The notes under the pieces were generated by a model. It was not told the DNA's origin, searched no databases, and saw only the letters and a list, made by a program, of their open reading frames with translations. A stretch of DNA of 12,306 bases. Origin: Vulcanimicrobiota bacterium (GTDB lineage Bacteria > Vulcanimicrobiota > Vulcanimicrobiia > Vulcanimicrobiales > Vulcanimicrobiaceae). The stretch spans positions 1,104 to 13,409 of the forward strand of contig JACRUB010000069.1 in the NCBI GenBank assembly GCA_014305015.1, in the 5' to 3' direction. A program made the translations under genes and the position numbers. Positions 5,975-11,092 of this stretch are shown in pieces (the stretch's first letter is position 1; each line of letters opens with the position of its first letter).

Positions 5975-6448
5975 GGTGGAGCGCACGATGGGCGTGCGCC
6001 GGGGATGCGGCGAGCCCGTATACTCCGGCCGCGTCGTCTGGACCGGCTCGGGCGTAAAAACGGTAGTAGGCGCTGGACCCGGTGAACGAACTTCGTATGG
6101 CGGCATAGTTTGCATCAGTCTATGGCCGCCGGCTTGGATTTCGAGCACCTTCCGGCGCGCATCGTATGTAATTCTGGCACCAAGCGCGCGTAGCGCTCCT
6201 GCGATCGGCACATAAACGGCCTGCAATGATTTCGGATCGTGGGGACCGGTCCGGATTCGCACGGTGGCATTTCCGCGAATGACAATCATCACCTCACCCA
6301 CATAGCCGATACGGTCTGCAATTCTAGTGAGAAAGGGAGCAACAGGCGCCTCGATCCGCCCATGGACGAGATACGGCGGATTATAGGAACGCAACGGATT
6401 CCCGTTGAGCAAGATGGCGATGGGAATCGCCATGGGTGGGAAAATCAC
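5963..6448 (-). CDS. Copper-amine-oxidase N-terminal-like domain protein
   Basis: 161 residues from GTG 6448; ATG 6433 (giving MAIPIAILLNGNPL) is an equally likely start, and neither has a clear Shine-Dalgarno. Residues about 12-108 look like the beta-hairpin domain often annotated as copper amine oxidase N-terminal (PF07833): ILLNGNPL (12-19), a repeat-like VPIAGALRALGARITYD (80-96) and KVLEI (100-104). Despite the name, this domain is a wall- or surface-associated module found alone in many bacteria, with no copper or oxidase catalytic part; none is present here. The tail (about 112-161) is Pro/Thr/Arg-rich and probably disordered. No signal peptide is visible, which is odd for this domain, so the start may be wrong. 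Its 5' end is only 26 bp from the YihY start, and its 3' end overlaps the 132-aa membrane gene. Confidence 0.7.
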   Translation of the reverse strand: MIFPPMAIPIAILLNGNPLRSYNPPYLVHGRIEAPVAPFLTRIADRIGYVGEVMIVIRGNATVRIRTGPHDPKSLQAVYVPIAGALRALGARITYDARRKVLEIQAGGHRLMQTMPPYEVRSPGPAPTTVFTPEPVQTTRPEYTGSPHPRRTPIVRSTSRP

Positions 6449-6461
6449 GGTCGAGGAACGA

Positions 6462-6467
6462 TATACA
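6462..6467 (+). promoter_or_regulatory. Possible -10 box of the YihY gene
   Basis: TATACA ends seven bases before ATG 6475, the same distance as for the apparently leaderless TetR start, and no Shine-Dalgarno precedes this ATG. No convincing -35 box is visible. On the minus strand the same DNA reads TGTATATC, so a shared or overlapping -10 for the divergent gene at 6448 is conceivable. Weak evidence. Confidence 0.25.
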
Positions 6468-6474
6468 GCATCCG

Positions 6475-7293
6475 ATGAAACGACTCATCTTGGCCTTCCG
6501 GGAAGCCGGGATCCGATTCTCACGAGACGGCTGTGCGTTTCTCGCGCAGGCAGTTGCGTTCAATTCGCTCTTTACGCTCTTTCCACTGGTCGTTCTCGTT
6601 ATTACGGGCGCCTCATATTTCTATCCCCATAGCGAGCAGCGCGTGCTCGATTTCGTCGACACGCTCGCGCCTGCGCTGCATGATTTTATTGCCGGCAATC
6701 TGCAATCGTACTTCGGCGGCCGCGTGAGCTCCAGCATTATCGCTGTCGGGTTCTTAGTGTGGTCAGGTAAGAATCTTTTCATGGCGTTGACCTATGCGCT
6801 GGACCGGGCGCTGGGAGTCCCAAAGGGCCGGCCATTGGTACACGATATCGCGCTTTCAATTATCATGCTCCCGATTGTCGGCATTCTGCTCATCATTGCC
6901 ATGGCACTTCCGATCTTGGTATCGATCTTGGTTGCGCTCAGTAAAGTGCCCGATCAAGCGATGGTGACCCAGATTCTCGGATATGTCGTCTCGCTGCTTA
7001 TGGTCTTTGCACTCACGATCATCATGTATACATTCTTGCCAAACCGGCGCGTCGTATGGCATTTCGCGGTGCCAGGTGCGTCGTTCGCGGCCCTCACCTG
7101 GCCAATCATGCAGTTTGCGTTCGCGGAATATACGACGCGTGTGAATTTTTCTCATATTTACGGCGCACTCTCCGCGCCGCTCGCACTCCTGTTGTGGTTT
7201 TATTTGATGGGTTCGATCTTTCTCTTCGGCGCCCAACTCTGCGCCGGCTGGGCGCATCTAAAAGGAACGACGGTTGTCGCCGAACTCACATGA
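6475..7293 (+). CDS. YihY/BrkB family inner-membrane protein
   Basis: 272 residues from ATG 6475 (MKRLILAFREAG). The frame is open 13 codons further to GTG 6436, but that would overlap the divergent gene and adds unrelated residues. Six hydrophobic segments are visible at about 31-50, 85-105, 128-155, 165-188, 196-215 and 232-257. The family signature near the end, IYGALSAPLALLLW (228-241) with IFLFGAQL (248-255), and AQAVAFNSLFTLFP (24-37) near the start, identify the YihY/BrkB (UPF0761) family, once misnamed ribonuclease BN. Function is not settled; a transport role is suspected in the literature. The stop overlaps the hydrolase start in an ATGA arrangement, so the two are translationally coupled. 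Confidence 0.95.
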   Translation: MKRLILAFREAGIRFSRDGCAFLAQAVAFNSLFTLFPLVVLVITGASYFYPHSEQRVLDFVDTLAPALHDFIAGNLQSYFGGRVSSSIIAVGFLVWSGKNLFMALTYALDRALGVPKGRPLVHDIALSIIMLPIVGILLIIAMALPILVSILVALSKVPDQAMVTQILGYVVSLLMVFALTIIMYTFLPNRRVVWHFAVPGASFAALTWPIMQFAFAEYTTRVNFSHIYGALSAPLALLLWFYLMGSIFLFGAQLCAGWAHLKGTTVVAELT

Positions 7294-7976
7294 GCACGTT
7301 GCTCTTCATTCATGGCTCCGGTTGTACGAGCGACGCATTTGAGAATCAAATGCGCGCCTTCCCGCAAGCCCACGCGCCCAATCTTCCCGGCCACGCATCG
7401 CCCAGCGAGTGCAAAACGGTTGCGGAGTTTGCAGATTTCATCCAGCGCTACATTGCCCGGCACAATCTTCTGGACGTCGTTCTGTGCGGCAACTCGCTAG
7501 GCGGCGCAATCGCGCTCGAGGTTGCACTCCGCGAATCGCCGGAAGTGCGTGGTATCGCTTTGCTTGGCTCCGGATCACGTTTGAAAGTCGCGCCGGCTAT
7601 TCTTACTGGACTGGCAGAAAACTTCGAGCAGACGGCCCAAACGCTGGCGGGCTACATGTTTGCGCAAGCCACTCCGGAGCGAACTGCGTTAGCCGTGCAA
7701 AGTATGCAGACCGTCGGCCAAGCGCAGACGCTGCGGGACTTCCAGGCCTGCAACGCTTTCGATGTCACGGAGCGCCTGCCTGAGCTCTTGGTTCCATTGC
7801 TCGCCGTTACCGGGGAGCAAGACGTGATGACGCCGCCTAAGTATGCGCAATCCCTCGCGGACCGGGTTCCGGCGGGCGAGGTGCGAATAGTCCCCGGCGC
7901 CGGTCATCTGGTCATGATCGAGCGCCCGGCCGAAACGAACGACACCATCGCGGATTTCGTTAACCGGGTTAGGTAG
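7290..7976 (+). CDS. Alpha/beta-fold hydrolase
   Basis: 228 residues from ATG 7290, which overlaps the YihY stop as ATGA; the same frame is open far upstream, but that part is only antisense-free overlap with YihY. The alpha/beta-hydrolase triad is complete: nucleophile S69 in GNSLGG (67-72), acid D178 in GEQDVMTP (175-182), and base H206 in GAGH (203-206). The oxyanion-hole HG is at 8-9 (LLFIHGSG). No signal peptide is visible, so it is cytoplasmic. Substrate cannot be deduced: the cap region (about 100-160) is short and helical, as in small esterases and carboxylesterase-like enzymes. Coupling with YihY suggests joint expression but no shared pathway is known to me. Confidence 0.92.
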   Translation: MSTLLFIHGSGCTSDAFENQMRAFPQAHAPNLPGHASPSECKTVAEFADFIQRYIARHNLLDVVLCGNSLGGAIALEVALRESPEVRGIALLGSGSRLKVAPAILTGLAENFEQTAQTLAGYMFAQATPERTALAVQSMQTVGQAQTLRDFQACNAFDVTERLPELLVPLLAVTGEQDVMTPPKYAQSLADRVPAGEVRIVPGAGHLVMIERPAETNDTIADFVNRVR

Positions 7977-7996
7977 GTATTCCCGAAAGGACATCC

Positions 7997-8998
7997 GTGC
8001 GTCGTAACCTCGCTGTTTTCTCCCTGATTTGTGCCGTGCTGCTCACCGGAATCGGCCATCGTAAGCCCTCCGGGCCGCCGGCAACTCCGGCTCCGACGCC
8101 GACCCCCTTCGCGGTTCCGACGGCGGCTGTTCCCGTCATGATGATCTATCCATTCGCGGTCAACGGCGACGCGGATAAGAAAGCCGGGGATAAAATGGCC
8201 GGTCTCTTTCTTGCGCAGATCGCCGGAGCCGGCGGAGTAATCGTCAAGCCGATTCCAGCAAAGGTTGTGGCTCGTACCGATTATTTGAGCGATGCAATCA
8301 AGAATGGCGCGGACTATTACCTTTCAGGATATATGACGCCGGTCGGCGAGGAAGTCGCGCTGGTCGAGCAATTGGTGAGCACCGGCAGCGGCGCGATTAT
8401 CTGGTCGAGTACCGCGCAAGTTTTAACCTACGGAGACGCGCTCAACCAAGCAGACATCGTGCGGCAGAGCGTGATCAATCATGCGGGACGCGTTGAAGCG
8501 CAGTATCGTCAACAACAAGCGCTGGCAACACCGACCCCCGGCCCCGCAAACGGAGCGCAAACCAGTATCGGAGCGATCCTCGGGCTGATCAAGCATGTCG
8601 CAGGCGGACGCAAAGCCGAGCCGGCGCCGACACTCGCACCGGAGAAAAAACCGCTCAAAGCCATTCTTGTTATCGGACACGACGGGGGCGCATCCAGCCT
8701 TCAACATTCGCTCGACCGCATATACCGCGTTTCGAATGCCGGCATAGAGAGTGGGGACGTTGTTGCCGATACGCGCAAGGTCTGCTCGAAATTTCCGAAC
8801 ATCACAGTCGCGTCCGGCGAAACCAAGCGCGAGCGGACTCGCGGCTTCCCGCCAAGCTCGATTAACGTCTTTACCCTGCGGATGTACAACTGCCAAGGTA
8901 CTGTTTTCTTCACGAACACGGCGCGCTCAGGCTCCCTGCAAGATGCGGTCGACCAGGCTGTGGCGGCCTACGTCTCGGCTCACCCAAGTAATAGCTAG
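7997..8998 (+). CDS. Secreted two-domain hypothetical protein with Pro/Thr linkers
   Basis: 333 residues from GTG 7997 with a good Shine-Dalgarno (GAAAGGA at 7985-7991, 5-base spacer), 20 bases after the hydrolase stop. Residues 1-20 are a signal peptide or anchor (MRRN then a hydrophobic core); there is no lipobox Cys at the expected place. A Pro/Thr linker (about 23-46, with repeated PTP/TPAP) leads to domain 1 (about 47-170), which has a YPFAVNGD strand, a GADYYLSGYM strand and a helix rich in Q and A; this resembles TolB-N/CsgG-like alpha/beta domains that begin with a YPF strand, but I hold that loosely. A second linker (TPTPGP, 178-183) precedes domain 2 (about 217-333), with two Cys (residues 266 and 297) that could form a disulfide. 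Envelope location is likely; function unknown. Confidence 0.75.
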   Translation: MRRNLAVFSLICAVLLTGIGHRKPSGPPATPAPTPTPFAVPTAAVPVMMIYPFAVNGDADKKAGDKMAGLFLAQIAGAGGVIVKPIPAKVVARTDYLSDAIKNGADYYLSGYMTPVGEEVALVEQLVSTGSGAIIWSSTAQVLTYGDALNQADIVRQSVINHAGRVEAQYRQQQALATPTPGPANGAQTSIGAILGLIKHVAGGRKAEPAPTLAPEKKPLKAILVIGHDGGASSLQHSLDRIYRVSNAGIESGDVVADTRKVCSKFPNITVASGETKRERTRGFPPSSINVFTLRMYNCQGTVFFTNTARSGSLQDAVDQAVAAYVSAHPSNS

Positions 8999-9015
8999 GC
9001 CGGCAGCCGCTCTAC

Positions 9016-9027
9016 TATAAGTATTAT
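9016..9027 (+). promoter_or_regulatory. Possible -10 element ahead of the RsbW-like gene
   Basis: An AT-rich patch in the 65-bp gap holds TATAAG (9016-9021) and TATTAT (9022-9027), each close to the -10 consensus. No matching -35 box is visible at 16-18 bp. It may give the downstream gene its own start of transcription. Weak evidence. Confidence 0.25.
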
Positions 9028-9063
9028 TAGCGTTTAAAAGCGCCCAGAGCGGGTACGCGGTAG

Positions 9064-9582
9064 GTGATGCGGTGGGTTTTGGATACGACCGACCTTCGCG
9101 CCGTTGCCGGCACGCGCCGGGCAATTGCCGAGGAGATTGCGCCATTCATACCTGAGGGCCACGAACAGTTCGCCGTGGAGGTTATCACCGGCGAAATTCT
9201 TTCGGCCGAGGTCGCGAACGGTGGCCGATGCATTACCATCGAGCTCCAAACCGGTTTAAGCAGTGTCATCCTCGAGGTTTGGGATCAAGGGCCGCCGCTC
9301 GTGCTAAGTGTGGACCCACTGCGTGACGCCCTCTTGAAATCGCTCGCGTCCTACTTAGATATCGAACATGTGGGCCACGGCAATCACATCGTTGCGCGGC
9401 TTCCCATCAATCTCAAAGATGATCCCGCTCGCTCGGCGCGCATTTGGCGTCTCGCTTCCGCGCTCGTCTCCGATCGCGCTCATCGGGTGTCAGAGAGTTT
9501 CCGCGATACGTTTGTCCAACATGGCGCCGGCGATCTCTTTGCCGAGGGCCCGTTGCCCGAACCCGAGACTCGAGTGACTTAA
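9064..9582 (+). CDS. Degenerate RsbW-like (HATPase_c_2) ATP-binding-fold protein
   Basis: 172 residues; GTG 9064 is directly followed by ATG 9067, and either may be the start. Residues about 1-115 look like the small GHKL fold of anti-sigma factor kinases (RsbW/SpoIIAB type). The helix at 39-52 (VEVITGEILSAEVAN) matches the N-box, but the Mg-binding Asn expected four residues after E44 is Ala48. The G1-like DQG (74-76, in EVWDQG) is kept and GHGNHIV (104-110) stands at the G2 position. ATP hydrolysis or kinase activity is therefore doubtful; it may bind a partner without catalysis. The extra tail (about 118-172) is Arg-rich and helical and is not part of the fold. No sigma factor or anti-anti-sigma (STAS) gene is adjacent. 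Its stop shares the TTAA at 9579-9582 with the rimM stop on the other strand. Confidence 0.65.
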   Translation: MMRWVLDTTDLRAVAGTRRAIAEEIAPFIPEGHEQFAVEVITGEILSAEVANGGRCITIELQTGLSSVILEVWDQGPPLVLSVDPLRDALLKSLASYLDIEHVGHGNHIVARLPINLKDDPARSARIWRLASALVSDRAHRVSESFRDTFVQHGAGDLFAEGPLPEPETRVT

Positions 9583-10127
9583 GCTTCTTCGGCTTGCGCC
9601 GGATCGAGGAGGCCGACCGGGAGATCCACATGGATCGCTTTTTTATTGGTGTCGATGGCTTTAATGAAAGCGCTGACCATCGGTATTCGGGCCGAGCCGA
9701 CGACGAGCATATCTTGCGCCGGATAATGTTCGAGCGCACCCACGGTTCCAACGTGCTTTCCGTGTGGGTCGATAAGCGTGCAGCCGATCAAATCTTCGTC
9801 GAGGTACTCTCCCTCGTCCAGCACAAACGCCTCGCGCGGAGCGTAGAATTTGGCGGCTTTATACCGCTCGGCGCCGGTTGCATTGTTGACGCCGGTTAGG
9901 CGGATGAGCGGACGTCCTTGATGTTCACGGATGGACTCGATTGTTACGGTGGTAGAGATGTTCTCGATTTCGCACCGTAAGGTTGCGCCGGCAGAAAAAA
10001 CAGTGCGACCCGCTGAGGTCGGGTCGCACTTGAGTTCACCTTTTAGTCCAAAGATGCCGACGATGCGACCCGCATAGCGGTCACTCTGCTGCGTCGGTTT
10101 GATCGGCTTCTTCGCCTTCGTCTTCAT
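9579..10127 (-). CDS. rimM: Ribosome maturation factor RimM
   Basis: 182 residues from ATG 10127. RimM binds ribosomal protein uS19 and helps 30S subunit and 16S rRNA 3'-domain maturation in the cytoplasm. The N-terminal barrel begins at about 18 with the family motif GRIVGIFGLKGELK (20-33). The PRC-barrel domain follows EGEYLDEDLIG (105-115) and ends with the characteristic IPMVSAFIKAID (148-159) and DLPVGLLD (168-175). Length is normal. The first 16 residues are a Lys-rich extension (KTKAKKPIK) with no alternative in-frame start, so the start overlaps the khpA gene by 47 bases; translation is probably coupled. The position after rpsP and khpA is the classic order. Confidence 0.97.
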   Translation of the reverse strand: MKTKAKKPIKPTQQSDRYAGRIVGIFGLKGELKCDPTSAGRTVFSAGATLRCEIENISTTVTIESIREHQGRPLIRLTGVNNATGAERYKAAKFYAPREAFVLDEGEYLDEDLIGCTLIDPHGKHVGTVGALEHYPAQDMLVVGSARIPMVSAFIKAIDTNKKAIHVDLPVGLLDPAQAEEA

Positions 10128-10611
10128 CTTCGTATTCGTCCAAATCTAAAATATCAACCGTGATCTTGCCTTCGGCAGTTGCGCGCACTATCGTGCGGAG
10201 CGCTTGCGCCATGCGGCCTGCGCGGCCGATGACTTTACCGAGGTCGTCTGGATCGACAGCGAGCTCAAGAACTGGCTGTCCGCGATCGCCGGTGTAGGAA
10301 TCGATTTGTACGGCATCGGGCTTGCTTACGAGCTTCTTCGCAAGAAATTCAAGCAGTTCCGTTGCACGAGCCGCTGAAGCTTCGGGATCTTTTGGTGCGC
10401 GATTGACTGGCCGCCGCTCGCGCGCGACAAATGGGCGATTGGTGCGTTCCACTCCGCCATCGCGACGCCGGGGAGCGGGCTCGTCTTCCGGTTCGATGTC
10501 ATCGATGATGGTTTCGCTTGTTGCGATCTTGCGCGCACCTAGTGTCGAACGACGCTCGTCTTCTTCGCCTTCTTCGCCGAAGAGTCCGAATTCGTCATCG
10601 AACGCGCTCAT
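10081..10611 (-). CDS. khpA: KH-domain RNA-binding protein KhpA with charged extensions
   Basis: 176 residues from ATG 10611, the base directly after the rpsP stop. The KH domain lies at about 82-155: helix ATELLEFLAKKLV (83-95), strands around VQIDSYTG and PVLELAVD, and the RNA-binding GxxG loop as GRAG (129-132) in KVIGRAGRMAQALR. KhpA proteins (formerly YlqC) are usually about 75-80 residues, bind RNA, and in several Firmicutes pair with KhpB/Jag in cell-division and sRNA networks. This one carries an extra 80-residue N-terminus, acidic at first (1-45) and Arg-rich after (48-73), plus a strongly acidic tail (156-176, mostly D and E). Both extensions look disordered. The rpsP-khpA-rimM neighbourhood supports the assignment. 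Confidence 0.9.
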   Translation of the reverse strand: MSAFDDEFGLFGEEGEEDERRSTLGARKIATSETIIDDIEPEDEPAPRRRDGGVERTNRPFVARERRPVNRAPKDPEASAARATELLEFLAKKLVSKPDAVQIDSYTGDRGQPVLELAVDPDDLGKVIGRAGRMAQALRTIVRATAEGKITVDILDLDEYEDEDEGEEADQTDAAE

Positions 10612-10908
10612 TTAGCTTTCAGCCTTTGTTGACTTCTTCTTACGGGTTGATTCGGGAACGTGACCTCGTTCCACAAGGCCCATCTCTGCAAAGAGACGGC
10701 GGACTGGATCCGAAGGCTGCGCGCCTTTGGAAAGCCATTCTTTGACCTTCGTTTCGTCGACGACGACGGTCTTTGGTTCAGTGCGCGGATTGTAGTGGCC
10801 GAGGATTTCGATAAAACGTCCATCGCGCGGCGAGCGAGCATCGCTCACAACGAATCGGTACGTCGGTTGTTTCTTAGCGCCCATGCGTCTGAGTCGGATT
10901 TTAACCAT
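10612..10908 (-). CDS. rpsP: 30S ribosomal protein bS16
   Basis: 98 residues from ATG 10908. bS16 is an early-assembly protein of the 30S subunit. The diagnostic start MVKIRLRRMGAKKQP (1-15) is followed by YRFVVSDARSPRDGRFIE (17-34) and LGHYNP (36-41), and GAQPSDPVRRL (62-72) completes the family pattern. The lysine-rich tail (86-98) is a usual rRNA-contacting extension. The Shine-Dalgarno is poor (AGAAAG). Its TAA is followed immediately by the khpA ATG. Confidence 0.98.
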   Translation of the reverse strand: MVKIRLRRMGAKKQPTYRFVVSDARSPRDGRFIEILGHYNPRTEPKTVVVDETKVKEWLSKGAQPSDPVRRLFAEMGLVERGHVPESTRKKKSTKAES

Positions 10909-10989
10909 TGATGACTTTCTTGGCAGTGTCTAGTGTTGAGAGCAAAATTTGATTGAGAGCTCAGCGGCCATTACGCGACCCCAGGGGGC

Positions 10990-10998
10990 ATCTTAGCA
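10990..10998 (-). promoter_or_regulatory. Possible extended -10 promoter of the rpsP-khpA-rimM unit
   Basis: On the minus strand TGC followed by TAAGAT (10998-10990) resembles an extended -10 element (TGnTATAAT). It would start transcription near 10983 and give a leader of about 75 bases before rpsP. No -35 box is apparent at 16-18 bp. The unit may also be read through from ffh. Confidence 0.28.
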
Positions 10999-11032
10999 TA
11001 CCTGGTTTCGTGAGGGAGCGACATTTGGGGGG

Positions 11033-11052
11033 CCCCGCGCTTTCGCGTGGGG
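11033..11052 (-). other. GC-rich GAAA-tetraloop hairpin between ffh and rpsP
   Basis: Read on the minus strand: CCCC-A-CGC, loop GAAA, GCG-C-GGGG. Seven G-C pairs flank one A/C mismatch, capped by a GNRA tetraloop. It stands about 40 bases after the ffh stop. No T-run follows on the minus strand (the next bases are C-rich), so it is not a standard intrinsic terminator; it could pause or protect the ffh mRNA 3' end. The rest of the 10909-11092 gap shows only the weak promoter listed separately. Confidence 0.45.
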
Positions 11053-11092
11053 GGCGCGTAGCTAGGCGCAGCGCCTTTTAAACGGCGTGCCA

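Noticed and set aside
7056..7289. Upstream extension of the hydrolase frame (would give a 306-aa protein)
   Set aside because: These 78 residues lie entirely inside the YihY gene in another frame and are Arg/Cys-rich nonsense; the alpha/beta-hydrolase fold begins at ATG 7290 with the ATGA coupling.
9444..9899. 151-residue plus-strand frame over the RsbW-like and rimM genes
   Set aside because: It covers two well-supported genes in other frames and has no recognisable domain.
11062..11080. GGCG-CAG-CGCC followed by TTTT on the plus strand as a terminator
   Set aside because: The stem is only four pairs with a three-base loop and no plus-strand gene precedes it; on the minus strand the T-run is on the wrong side.
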